Source: Bacillus methanolicus
Lineage (GTDB): Bacteria; Bacillota; Bacilli; Bacillales; Cytobacillaceae
NCBI RefSeq assembly: GCF_028888695.1
Contig: NZ_PNFF01000004.1
Coordinates: 1-64,000, forward strand
Direction: 5' to 3'
DNA: 64,000 nucleotides
The translations under genes were made by a program, and so were the position numbers. The stretch's first letter is position 1, and every line of letters begins with the position of its first letter. This document shows positions 18,390-26,514 of the stretch, in pieces. The notes under the pieces were generated by a model, which was not told the DNA's origin, did no database searches, and saw only the letters and a program-made list of their open reading frames with translations.

Positions 18390-19286
18390 CTATTCAATAC
18401 GGTTATACAAAGCATAAAGTTTGTTTACATCCGTTGAATGGGCTGCTTTCCAAATAGCTCCGTATGGATCAGCGATGACGTCATCATAAGTCGCGAACAA
18501 TAACGCCCCGCCGATCTTCTCAATTTCGCGTGAATCAGCCTTTTTTGCATTTTCCAGCAACTGATTCCGTTCGGTATCATTGTTCGAGACGAACAACACA
18601 CGTACGATCTTGATAGCATCACCAAAAATCACGTCATTCTCAAAAGCTCTTTTTCGAACATACTCGTTATAACGACGAATCTTATTGAGCGTCACATCGA
18701 TTCGCTGTCGGCTACGCTCCAATTCTACAAAAAAGAGAAATTGAACTTTTTGATTATTCACAGTTCTTTCTAACACAAATGCCCCATCAGGACGAATCAC
18801 GGTATTAGAGGGTTGATGCTCTTTTCCTTGCTTATCCTTTGTCACTTCACCGTAATTACGGAAAGCACGTCGTTCTGAAAAAAACTCCTTAAAGATGAAT
18901 AAGTCGTCTTTTTTTGTAGCAAAGGCAGCCTGAATATGTGACATCCGTAATGAATGAAACACATACGTAGGTGTACGCTGTGTCCATCTTGAATCCCAAT
19001 CCGCATCACCTAAAATCTCTTTCACTTCTTGTACACCTTTTGTATCTAATGTGTATACCAACCGATCATTACCGCGCGTAGTCGCTTTAGCGACTGGAAA
19101 GGACTTGATGTACCCTTCTTGTTCCAACGCCTTCATTTGGCGAGAAATCCACGCTCTTGAATACGGCTTTCCATCTGGATGCACGAAAATGTATTTTTCT
19201 AGGTACTCTACATCAATGAAAACGAGATCATGTAACAAAACAAATAACTCTTCTTCTTTCTCACCTATTCTTTTGACCAACCACAA
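18390..19286 (-). CDS. Replic_Relax family protein, candidate MOBC-type relaxase
   Basis: 298 aa. An N-terminal winged-helix region (HPDGKPYSRAWISRQMKALE, GYIKSFPV) precedes a nuclease-like core. IRPDGAFVLER and FFVELERSRQRIDVTL give the PD...ExE pattern described for restriction-endonuclease-like MOBC relaxases such as pAD1 TraX and CloDF13 MobC. Such proteins nick at oriT and lead the strand into the channel. It follows the coupling ATPase gene by 6 bases, as expected of a relaxosome pair. Relaxase function here is inference from family and context. Confidence 0.7.
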   Translation of the reverse strand: MWLVKRIGEKEEELFVLLHDLVFIDVEYLEKYIFVHPDGKPYSRAWISRQMKALEQEGYIKSFPVAKATTRGNDRLVYTLDTKGVQEVKEILGDADWDSRWTQRTPTYVFHSLRMSHIQAAFATKKDDLFIFKEFFSERRAFRNYGEVTKDKQGKEHQPSNTVIRPDGAFVLERTVNNQKVQFLFFVELERSRQRIDVTLNKIRRYNEYVRKRAFENDVIFGDAIKIVRVLFVSNNDTERNQLLENAKKADSREIEKIGGALLFATYDDVIADPYGAIWKAAHSTDVNKLYALYNRIE

Positions 19287-19292
19287 AACCTC

Positions 19293-21776
19293 CTACACCA
19301 ACAAATCATCAACGCTAATTTTCTCTTTTTTAGAACTTCCATCCCTGCCTTTCTCCTGTTCAATTGAAGACTCATCAGAATCTGGTTGTTTAAGCTGTTT
19401 CTTTTCATTTTCAATATCATTCAACGAATCTACTGAATCCTCGTCTTGTGCCACTCCCTCATTCGACACTAAATATGAATCGTAATCCTGAACTTCTTCT
19501 TCCTCTTGTCGATCTTCAGTAACAGTTTCAATTGCATGGAATTTCTTTTCATACTCCATCGCTTCATCAAGCGTACGTTTCTTTATGTCTGAAATGGAAT
19601 CTGCATATAAAGCCGGACCTGGCTCTTTCATACGGATTAAGAAAGGACGTGTCCGCTCATTTCCAACTTGCATTCGCATATAGCCGTGATATGGCTCAAT
19701 GTTCAAATAATCGCTGTCTTTCAAGATTCCAGAAGGCATCGACCGATTAACCAATTGTGCATCTTCTGGATTCCCTAACCTCAAGGAAACGAAAGTTCCG
19801 AAATTCCGAAAGATAGCATCCGAAACTTCTGGAGGAACTTGCCCTTTCAATCCCTGCATCCCAAGAATAATCGAAGTTTTGTACTTTCGAAGCTCGGAAG
19901 CAAAAGATTCAATCGCATCTTTGCTATGTTCCATCAAAGCCGGCGCTTCATCCACCATCACAAAATGATATGGCAGCTTATCACGCTCTGCTGCTGGTAC
20001 ATCAGCGCGACTTTTACCAGCAAGCTCCGCAAACGTCAGACACATGGAGCCAATCAATTTTTTTTCATCACTTGTCAATTCTGATAAATCCAAAAGAGTA
20101 ATACGTCCTTGATCCATGCTTTCTCGAAAGCGCAAACCATTTGTTTTTGCACGCAGCATTTTCCCCATGACACCGGATAAAGTGATTTTCCGTAGCTTAT
20201 TCAGTGTCGAATTAGTTTTCTGCTGAAGCTCACGATCTTGAAGCTCTTGCAACTTAGAAAAATACAAATACAAATCATTTTCGATAGGATCAGACCGATC
20301 TAAACGCTCCAACACACTTTCACGATATTCAAAATCACTCAAAAGCCGCTGTAAATTCGGCAAGCTCGCTTCCCCGATACGCTGCAAGGCGATTCCACCA
20401 TTCAAAAAATTATCATCAATATTCGGTCCCCAGAAATCCTTCCAAGTACGCTTTAGAACTTCCGCAACCGTTTGAGCGATTTTATCTTCAGATGCTGCAA
20501 AATCCACATCATAAACGTTGAAAGGAATATCCCCTTCTGAAAACTTGATGTACCGAACAAGATGCTGTTTCTCCGGTGGAATACGAGCTGCAATATCCTG
20601 GCATAAATCTCCGTGCGGATCAATAACTGTACCGCCAATCGAAGTACCAGCACCGTCAAGTTTAATCAAGTCCTCCACCAAGTTATACATAACGGTGGAT
20701 TTCCCCATCCCTGACATTCCAATGATAGCTGCATGATAACGAAGCGTCGCAAGGTCGAACATTACATTTGTTTTTTGACCATGATAGCTATGAACACCAA
20801 GAGAAATGGTCAAATTTGGATCAAACTTTGCATGATTCAGTTCTTTCGGTAATGGTGTAGAACGCATTTTCAAGCGATTCAACTTATTGTTTTGAACCTT
20901 CTCACTTGGAAGGCGCATAATCGCTGCCATTTCCTCTGTACCGAGAATAACACGATTTTTCATGCGCTCCATCGAGTAGATTCGATTCTTAAACTCCCAC
21001 CGGAACAAAGGTCGAATCGTTCTGAACCACCACCATTCACGCCCTTTCAGCTGATTCAAACGCCCACTAGAAAAAGTACCAATGGATCCTTTCACGCTCT
21101 TAATCAAAGTTTTAGCATCTTTCTTATTTCTTCCAAACGCCACAACTTTGATACTCAACCTAGATAAAACCCTCGTTGATTTCCCCTCAATCGCTGACAA
21201 ATAAAGCTCGTTATCCTTCTCAAGCGATTCATCAGCTGCCCCCTGCTTATGAAACTGACGAACAATCCCTCTAAAATCCTTCTCTGTTCCATAAGCAGGC
21301 TGTACAAGAAACTGCATGTGTATCTCTTGCCCTTCCTCCAAACTATCAAGAAACTCAATTAGCTCGGATTGCGTATCAACTACCTCGTTGTGATAGGTCT
21401 TAATGGGAATTGTCCAATGACTTTCGGTGAATAGCTTAGTACCAGCATGAGGACGAGAAAAATCGATGTTACAATCCTCCACTTCCACAATCTCAACCTC
21501 AGGATGTTCTGCATAGTATTTGCTCTTAAACGCTCTCCCCACATGTTCATTAGGAACCCAAACAAAATAGCGAATCTCATCTTTGTTAGCTACAATCTCC
21601 CAGCTAATCCAATCTTGCTTAATTAACCGTCTATACCACGGTTGCTGTAAAAAACTTAACATCGTCACCCATGCTGTTTCATCTTTGAAGTACAAAATTT
21701 TAGCATCCATCGTCGTCTTCAGCTCATACACTTTACCCTCTTTCGGAATCAAAAACGGCAGCAAATGATACCTCAA
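19293..21776 (-). CDS. Type IV coupling protein (VirD4/TcpA-type DNA-translocating ATPase)
   Basis: 827 aa. Walker A IIGMSGMGKSTVMYN lies near residue 350 and Walker B YHFVMVDEAPALMEH near residue 620, in the DUF87/T4SS DNA-binding layout. Further conserved elements are VIDPHGDLCQDIAAR, FASELRKYKTSIILGMQGL and FRNFGTFVSLRLG. The C-terminal 100 residues are acidic and low in complexity. It is the first gene of the operon. The TTG at 21776 overlaps a short upstream ATG frame (21780) that could encode a 15-codon leader, and an internal ATG exists at 21710; the true start is uncertain. Confidence 0.85.
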   Translation of the reverse strand: MRYHLLPFLIPKEGKVYELKTTMDAKILYFKDETAWVTMLSFLQQPWYRRLIKQDWISWEIVANKDEIRYFVWVPNEHVGRAFKSKYYAEHPEVEIVEVEDCNIDFSRPHAGTKLFTESHWTIPIKTYHNEVVDTQSELIEFLDSLEEGQEIHMQFLVQPAYGTEKDFRGIVRQFHKQGAADESLEKDNELYLSAIEGKSTRVLSRLSIKVVAFGRNKKDAKTLIKSVKGSIGTFSSGRLNQLKGREWWWFRTIRPLFRWEFKNRIYSMERMKNRVILGTEEMAAIMRLPSEKVQNNKLNRLKMRSTPLPKELNHAKFDPNLTISLGVHSYHGQKTNVMFDLATLRYHAAIIGMSGMGKSTVMYNLVEDLIKLDGAGTSIGGTVIDPHGDLCQDIAARIPPEKQHLVRYIKFSEGDIPFNVYDVDFAASEDKIAQTVAEVLKRTWKDFWGPNIDDNFLNGGIALQRIGEASLPNLQRLLSDFEYRESVLERLDRSDPIENDLYLYFSKLQELQDRELQQKTNSTLNKLRKITLSGVMGKMLRAKTNGLRFRESMDQGRITLLDLSELTSDEKKLIGSMCLTFAELAGKSRADVPAAERDKLPYHFVMVDEAPALMEHSKDAIESFASELRKYKTSIILGMQGLKGQVPPEVSDAIFRNFGTFVSLRLGNPEDAQLVNRSMPSGILKDSDYLNIEPYHGYMRMQVGNERTRPFLIRMKEPGPALYADSISDIKKRTLDEAMEYEKKFHAIETVTEDRQEEEEVQDYDSYLVSNEGVAQDEDSVDSLNDIENEKKQLKQPDSDESSIEQEKGRDGSSKKEKISVDDLLV

Positions 21777-22110
21777 ACATCCTCGCCCACCTTGTAAACC
21801 ATTTTCAATTAATCTCTAAAATTCTCAATTACAAATCCAAAAATAAACCCTCTCATAACCTTCACTAGCTCCATGATCCCTGACATTTTCTCACTCACTT
21901 TTTCCTTTCTCTACGCACTTCTTACCTCACTTGAACTTATCACTTAAACTTACTCTCTTTCTCTCTTACTTACTCTCTATATCTACTCACTTACACACAC
22001 TCACTTACTTACACAACTAACTCTCAATCTCTCCTCACTAACTTACTATTCACCACCTCCCCCTACCACTTCATGACATTTGAAATCCGGTAAGTGGGTT
22101 AAATATCTAA

Positions 22111-22169
22111 GGTCCTGCCAGATGGTCACGGATCGGAAGAATGGAGATCCGTGACCATCTGGCAGGACC
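22111..22169. repeat. 24-bp perfect inverted repeat with 11-base loop
   Basis: GGTCCTGCCAGATGGTCACG plus GATC (22111-22134) is exactly mirrored at 22146-22169 around GGAAGAATGGA. No T tract follows on either strand, so it is not a standard terminator. Its perfection in otherwise drifting AT-rich sequence implies selection, for example as oriT, a replication site or a large operator. Confidence 0.8.
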
Positions 22170-22479
22170 GACACTCATCCGAAAACCATACCAAGTAAAT
22201 TAGATAGTAAAGGTGGTGAATAGTATTATTTTACATTTGTTTTAACATCTATTTTACTTAATGATACCATACTGGAAACAATATACAACATGTCATAATA
22301 CCTATTTTTAGAAAATTCAGAACAAACTTTCCTCCTACAAATTAAGGACTACTTCGCCCATACAAAACTAAATATTTCCTCCTCAAAGAACAAACTGGAA
22401 CATCCAAGAAAACCCTAAGAACGATCCCATCCACCACCCGATCTATAAATCTAATTATTTTTTTGACAACCTTTTTTAA

Positions 22480-22690
22480 AATTAAACAGAACCACTTTAG
22501 AGACCTTTACAGGAGTTAAAGTTGTAACAGCTGCACGTCCTTTCCCTTCTACTTTCTTTGTAATTATTCCAATTTAAACGAGATAATCAATCACCTTTTT
22601 GAAGATTGAATACAAGATACTTTTACCCTCGTCTAATGACGACTCGATTACTTGAGCAATTACCCTTTAAACAGCAAAAAACTTAACCTA
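22480..22690 (-). pseudogene. Remnant of a possible DNA-binding protein gene
   Basis: The minus frame reads VIAQVIESSLDEGKSILYSI, then FKKVIDYLV-stop-IGIITKKVEGKGRAAVTTLTP and VKVSKVVLFNFKK. The pattern GIITKKVEGKGRAAV resembles the wing of a winged-helix domain. A stop interrupts it and no start is visible. It may be a decayed copy of a replication or regulatory gene. Confidence 0.3.
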
Positions 22691-22774
22691 GCAAACTAAC
22701 AAAACAACAATCTATTACCGACAGATAAAAATGGTACGACTATGGCACATTAAAATTTGTCATTAAATCTATTT

Positions 22775-24226
22775 TTATCCATCAGGCTCAAGAGGGGAAT
22801 CCTTTCTAATGTGCATCATTCTTTGGGAAAACCGAACGACGGATTTCTCACAAAGTTGAGACGATTCTACGACACCCATTTCTTTGTTTGAAACAAAAGT
22901 TTTCATCATAGCCTTATGGCTTTTTACCAAGACGTTACGACAAGTAATATACGTTTTAGCATTCTTACCACGGCCAAATGTTTTTTTGATAATCTTTTTC
23001 GACCGTTCCAAAACAGCTTGAAAACTTTGTTTGGCCATTCCAAAAAGCTTTGCTAACTCACGGATGGAACCTTGTATATAAGGTTCATTAGCCGTGCAAT
23101 GTGCTTCAAGATAGTCGATAATATCTTGTTCACGCTCATACAAATGACTTCTCTTTCGCTCCTCACGCGGTTTTTTAGGTGTACGAATACAAAATCTATA
23201 TTCCATTTTCACACCGGCCAATTCCTCGACATAGGCCTTGCCTGGAGCCTTATAGTCTGATTTCATGGCACTTTTAATAATCGCTCGGACCTCGCGATTC
23301 GGAATCGGATGCTTCAGTTGTGAATTCCATTCATCCATCTGATTATAGATTTCTTCTTCTGTTTTCCCCTCATATTTCATGGCTAAAGAAAGGGTGAAAA
23401 TCGCGTTATTACGCCCTAATACACCTTTTGAACCTTTAATCATCACGTTTTGAATAATGGCTTGAATCGCTGGGTCATCCATAATACCAGCTTGTCCAAA
23501 AATTCGGCTTTGATGTTTCCCTTTTACTGCAGCTGGTCTTTTGGCTTTTCGAGATCGATCTTTCGCCCATGTGAGTAACCATTCTGTGTTCACCGGCTTA
23601 GCATAAAAAAATTCAATATTGTCTTCTTTTGGAAAACGAAAATAACCTAAAGGATTCGCACCAGCATCTGCTCCTACAGCGTTAACAAAAGCTTGTTTCA
23701 CCTCTTCTGCAACAAATTTTCCGGCTCGACGTGCTTTATGGCTTCCGGCAAACGGTGATGATAAAACATAAAACCATTGCATGCCTCGAGGTGTTGATAA
23801 AATTAAGTTAGGAGAAGGCAATCCAAGCATAGCTGCCGCATAATGGATTTCTTGTATACTGATCTTTTTATCAATCTCAACACCGATACATGTAATAAAG
23901 CGCAAATTCTCAGCGTTCCGGCCGACATTGTTACGTTTACCCCACATATAGACTTGTGGTGTCCAATGACTGAAACGATCCATCTGGCGCTCAAGTGTCC
24001 CAAAACTACTAACAACAATCGATTGGCCGTTCATCAGATGTTCCTTACTATATGTAACATGGATCACCCCAACTTCACGTGCCTTTTCTCGTACTTTTTC
24101 TCTTTTCCGTTCTTCAACACTCCAATGCGATGGGTCCCCTTCAAACAAAGCTCCATGTATCATAAAACGAATGATATCCATTTGAGTATAGTCTAGTCTT
24201 TCATCAATGATTTTCAGTGCTTCCAT
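22775..24226 (-). CDS. rep: Plasmid replication initiator of the primase (AEP/PriCT) type
   Basis: 483 aa from ATG at 24226, which follows GGAAAGGGGAACAAAAC. The N-terminal half has a replicase-type archaeo-eukaryotic primase pattern: CIGVEIDKKISIQEI, PNLILSTPRGMQWFYVLSSP and NAVGADAGANPLGYFRFP. A PriCT-like helical segment follows (GRNNAIFTLSLAMKYEGKTE, IPNREVRAIIKSAMKSDY). The C-terminus has a helix-turn-helix (GSIRELAKLFGMAKQSFQAV). These proteins prime theta replication at their own origin. The transcript passes through a long structured leader opposite an antisense RNA candidate. This is the most likely active replicon of the plasmid. Confidence 0.75.
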   Translation of the reverse strand: MEALKIIDERLDYTQMDIIRFMIHGALFEGDPSHWSVEERKREKVREKAREVGVIHVTYSKEHLMNGQSIVVSSFGTLERQMDRFSHWTPQVYMWGKRNNVGRNAENLRFITCIGVEIDKKISIQEIHYAAAMLGLPSPNLILSTPRGMQWFYVLSSPFAGSHKARRAGKFVAEEVKQAFVNAVGADAGANPLGYFRFPKEDNIEFFYAKPVNTEWLLTWAKDRSRKAKRPAAVKGKHQSRIFGQAGIMDDPAIQAIIQNVMIKGSKGVLGRNNAIFTLSLAMKYEGKTEEEIYNQMDEWNSQLKHPIPNREVRAIIKSAMKSDYKAPGKAYVEELAGVKMEYRFCIRTPKKPREERKRSHLYEREQDIIDYLEAHCTANEPYIQGSIRELAKLFGMAKQSFQAVLERSKKIIKKTFGRGKNAKTYITCRNVLVKSHKAMMKTFVSNKEMGVVESSQLCEKSVVRFSQRMMHIRKDSPLEPDG

Positions 24227-24249
24227 GTTTTGTTCCCCTTTCCAGGACA

Positions 24250-24292
24250 AACAAAAAAGACCGTTAGCAAGCTAACCCTTGCCCCCGGTCTA
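24250..24292 (-). terminator. Attenuator-like hairpin just upstream of rep
   Basis: Read on the minus strand: outer stem AGACCG/CGGTCT enclosing an inner perfect hairpin GTTAGC-TT-GCTAAC, followed by TTTTTT. It ends about 24 bases before the rep start. A terminator in this position suggests transcriptional attenuation of rep, typically controlled by an antisense RNA. Confidence 0.6.
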
Positions 24293-24364
24293 TCTGCACT
24301 GAAAACGCCGTAAAAACTATATTTTTACAAGAAAAACCTTGCAAATCCCAAAAAATATATGTTA

Positions 24365-24527
24365 TTATTAAGCCATGGAATGGCTATAATAATAATGGGA
24401 TTTCTGATCATGTTGTTGGCGCAACATGATCTGGCGTTTTCAAGCTAGTTGGTTTGGCGACCGAGTAGGGGCTAGCTTGATATTTTGTAAATGATCGTGT
24501 TGGCGCACGATCATTTACTTTTTTTTT
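24365..24527 (+). ncRNA. Candidate antisense RNA controlling rep, three hairpins with TTGGCG loops
   Basis: Three consecutive stem-loops expose the same hexamer TTGGCG: 24406-24431 (10-bp perfect stem), 24441-24479 (outer stem CAAGCTAG/CTAGCTTG) and 24487-24518 (13-bp perfect stem). The last is followed by nine T, making a strong terminator. A promoter-like TTGCAA-17-TTATTA precedes at about 24338-24366. The RNA would be complementary to the rep leader. UUGGCG loops are the recognition loops of antisense copy-number control in enteric plasmids (U-turn motif). The 5' end is not fixed; GAAAACGCC (24301) and GGCGTTTTC (24433) could also pair long-range. Confidence 0.7.
24487..24527 (+). terminator. 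Strong intrinsic terminator of the antisense RNA candidate
   Basis: GTAAATGATCGTG (24487-24499), loop TTGGCG, CACGATCATTTAC (24506-24518), then nine T. It also insulates the partition operon from upstream transcription. Confidence 0.8.
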
Positions 24528-24656
24528 GTCTTTTTTGTTAGTCAATTTTTTTACCTAATCTATAAAATATCGGCAATATTTGCTAGTAGTTCCTTCTTTC
24601 AATTTAAACTATACACCAGATTCAATTTGGAGTAAACCCCGAATTTTCGGGGTTTT

Positions 24657-24722
24657 TATTTGTATACAAATTGCATACAAAATGAAAATCAGATTGACTT
24701 TTGCATACAAAAAGCATACAAT
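24657..24722 (+). promoter_or_regulatory. parC: parM promoter overlapped by GCATACAAA iterons, candidate centromere
   Basis: Four copies of (G/A)TACAAA-type repeats: TATACAAA (24663), GCATACAAAA (24673), GCATACAAAA (24703) and GCATACAA (24714). A canonical promoter, TTGACT (24694-24699), 17 bp, TACAAT (24717-24722), lies inside them. Overlap of promoter and iterons upstream of parM is the usual parC arrangement, where ParR binding both marks the centromere and represses the operon. Confidence 0.65.
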
Positions 24723-24768
24723 AGGGATCAAGAAGAAATATTAACCATTTTTAAAGGAGAGATTTTCC

Positions 24769-25905
24769 ATGAATCTAAGGCTAGCTGCTATTGATATTGG
24801 AAATGATGCTGTCAAAGCATATCTAGGAAACATAGAGAATTCTATTTATATTCCTAATGTAATCGCAGAGATAAAAAATCGAGACATTATTGAAATGGAA
24901 AAAGATCCATTAAATGCTCTACATGTAGAGATTACTTCATCAGCTTTAAAACAAAAGCATGGTTATTATGCGGTTGGAAAACTTGCTGCCAAATACCCAA
25001 ATAACGATGAGCTAACGCCAGATGTAGATAAATCTGAAAGTGACCAACCTATTGTTTTGTTATTAACAACACTTGCTTATGATGCAGTAAAACATTTTCC
25101 TGAAAAAGATGGCGTGATAGAAGCTACATATCTTTTATCTACCGGATTACCTCTAGATGAAACAAAAAGAGGAAAAACGAAAGATTTTCGAAAAAAACTA
25201 AAAACTGCTCAACATGAAGTTAGATTCTTACAAACTCCTAATCTTCAAGGAAAGACTGTTCACATTAAATTTGAACAAGTACTTGTGAATACGGAAGGCT
25301 ATGCCGCCTATATTGATCTCACTACAAATAATGATGGTTCAACGAAAAATGAAGAACTGTTTGGCAAAACAATCTTAATTAATGATATTGGTGGTCTATC
25401 CACTGATTCTGCTATTATCACAAGTGAATCTGAAGTTGATAATGAATATAGTGATGGTATTAAAAAAGGTGTTTCCACATATTTAGACAATATTATTCGG
25501 AAAGTCTATACAAAATATAAATACAACATTAAAAGCCGAAGAGCTCTTGTAGAAATCATTACAAATGAAAATCCGGAGGAACAATATCATATTTGGGTGG
25601 ATGGAAATCGTGTTTCTATTAAAGATATAGTGGATGAAGAACTTGGAACACTAGCTAAAGAAGAATACAAATTAATTAAGAATATCTGGCATAACGTTCC
25701 AGAGATTCGCCTGTCCTATCAGATTGGTGGCGGCTCGCTTATTCTCCGTCCATATTTAACAGAACTGAACCAACAGGATAAAAACTATCCTCTGCGCTTT
25801 GTATCAAAAGAAGACAGCATTTGGATGATTGCTCGAGCATATTTCAAGATTTTATTGATGTACTGTAATAGCAAAGGAATTGAAGCTGCTGCCACAGCTG
25901 AGTGA
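24769..25905 (+). CDS. parM: ParM/Alp-type actin-like plasmid segregation protein
   Basis: 378 aa with AAAGGAGAGATTTTCC upstream. Actin-fold nucleotide-binding motifs are phosphate-1 AAIDIGNDAVKAYLGN at the N-terminus, phosphate-2 LINDIGGLSTDSAI near residue 206, and the adenosine motif YQIGGGSLILRP near residue 320. The length fits the ParM family. It forms filaments that push plasmid copies apart when bound through ParR to parC. The stop overlaps the start of the downstream gene. Confidence 0.88.
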   Translation: MNLRLAAIDIGNDAVKAYLGNIENSIYIPNVIAEIKNRDIIEMEKDPLNALHVEITSSALKQKHGYYAVGKLAAKYPNNDELTPDVDKSESDQPIVLLLTTLAYDAVKHFPEKDGVIEATYLLSTGLPLDETKRGKTKDFRKKLKTAQHEVRFLQTPNLQGKTVHIKFEQVLVNTEGYAAYIDLTTNNDGSTKNEELFGKTILINDIGGLSTDSAIITSESEVDNEYSDGIKKGVSTYLDNIIRKVYTKYKYNIKSRRALVEIITNENPEEQYHIWVDGNRVSIKDIVDEELGTLAKEEYKLIKNIWHNVPEIRLSYQIGGGSLILRPYLTELNQQDKNYPLRFVSKEDSIWMIARAYFKILLMYCNSKGIEAAATAE

Positions 25906-26339
25906 TGATAATGGAACAATTTGGTCCAGGTAAAACGATATCTTTCCGATTACCGAGTGATACTCCAAAACACGTTAGTGATTATCTTACAGAACGAAAG
26001 CAAAAGCTCGGACGGAAATTTAGCAGCGAGATCGCACCAATATTTATAGAAGCCATCTCCCAACAAGTATTAAAAACAACAGATGAGGATATATTAACGA
26101 TTCCTCTTCTAAAAGGCTTTACAAAAGAACAAAAAGAATGGCTACGACATCCGAATACTCGAGCATTAATTGGACAAATACTTTATCAATTTGTGCAAGA
26201 TCCTTTAAAACCTATTGATTTGGGATCTATAAAAATTGAGCAAAAGGAACCAAAGAAAACAAATCAATCTTTTAAACCTCCTGAAAATATTTCAAATTTT
26301 GCAAAGAAAACATTTCTAAATTTTGACGATGATGATTGA
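25902..26339 (+). CDS. parR: ParR-like adaptor of the ParM partition system
   Basis: 145 aa; GTG at 25902 or ATG at 25905 overlaps the parM stop, so it is coupled. The N-terminus GKTISFRLPSDTPKHVSDYL has the strand-then-helix pattern of ribbon-helix-helix proteins. The C-terminus is hydrophilic and ends NFDDDD, acidic as in adaptors that contact actin-like filaments. Function follows from position after parM and size; sequence similarity to named ParR proteins cannot be judged by eye. Confidence 0.75.
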   Translation: MMIMEQFGPGKTISFRLPSDTPKHVSDYLTERKQKLGRKFSSEIAPIFIEAISQQVLKTTDEDILTIPLLKGFTKEQKEWLRHPNTRALIGQILYQFVQDPLKPIDLGSIKIEQKEPKKTNQSFKPPENISNFAKKTFLNFDDDD

Positions 26340-26416
26340 TTTCTCCCCTACTTTAGGATGTAGAATAAAATTCAATTAAAATATAAAATCTAGACAATTT
26401 TTTATTAAAAATAAGG

Positions 26417-26446
26417 AAACCCCATCATTTGAGATGGGGTTTTTTG
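26417..26446 (+). terminator. Terminator of the parMR operon
   Basis: AAACCCCATC (26417-26426), a 6-base loop and GATGGGGTTT (26433-26442), followed by more T. Strong intrinsic terminator. Confidence 0.85.
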
Positions 26447-26514
26447 TTGAACGATTTTTACAAGGATATTCATTCTGGAAATCGAATTCAACAATATGGT
26501 ATGTCAACACTAAA

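Larger units (their letters stand above)
21777..22774. other. Non-coding 1-kb region between rep and the conjugation operon, candidate oriT region
   Basis: No intact gene. From about 21880 to 22075 the plus strand is almost free of G and dense in ACTT/CTCAC/TCTC motifs. ACTT occurs ten times between 21917 and 22044. A 24-bp perfect inverted repeat follows at 22111-22169. The minus strand at about 22480-22680 carries a broken reading frame. Direct repeats next to a large inverted repeat is the arrangement I recall for the oriT used by MOBC relaxases, but no nick site can be assigned. Confidence 0.5.

Noticed and set aside
24657-24722. CRISPR-like reading of the GCATACAAA repeats
   Set aside because: Repeats are about 10 bp, irregularly spaced and overlap a promoter; no cas genes. 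Iterons fit better. No CRISPR array was found anywhere in the window.
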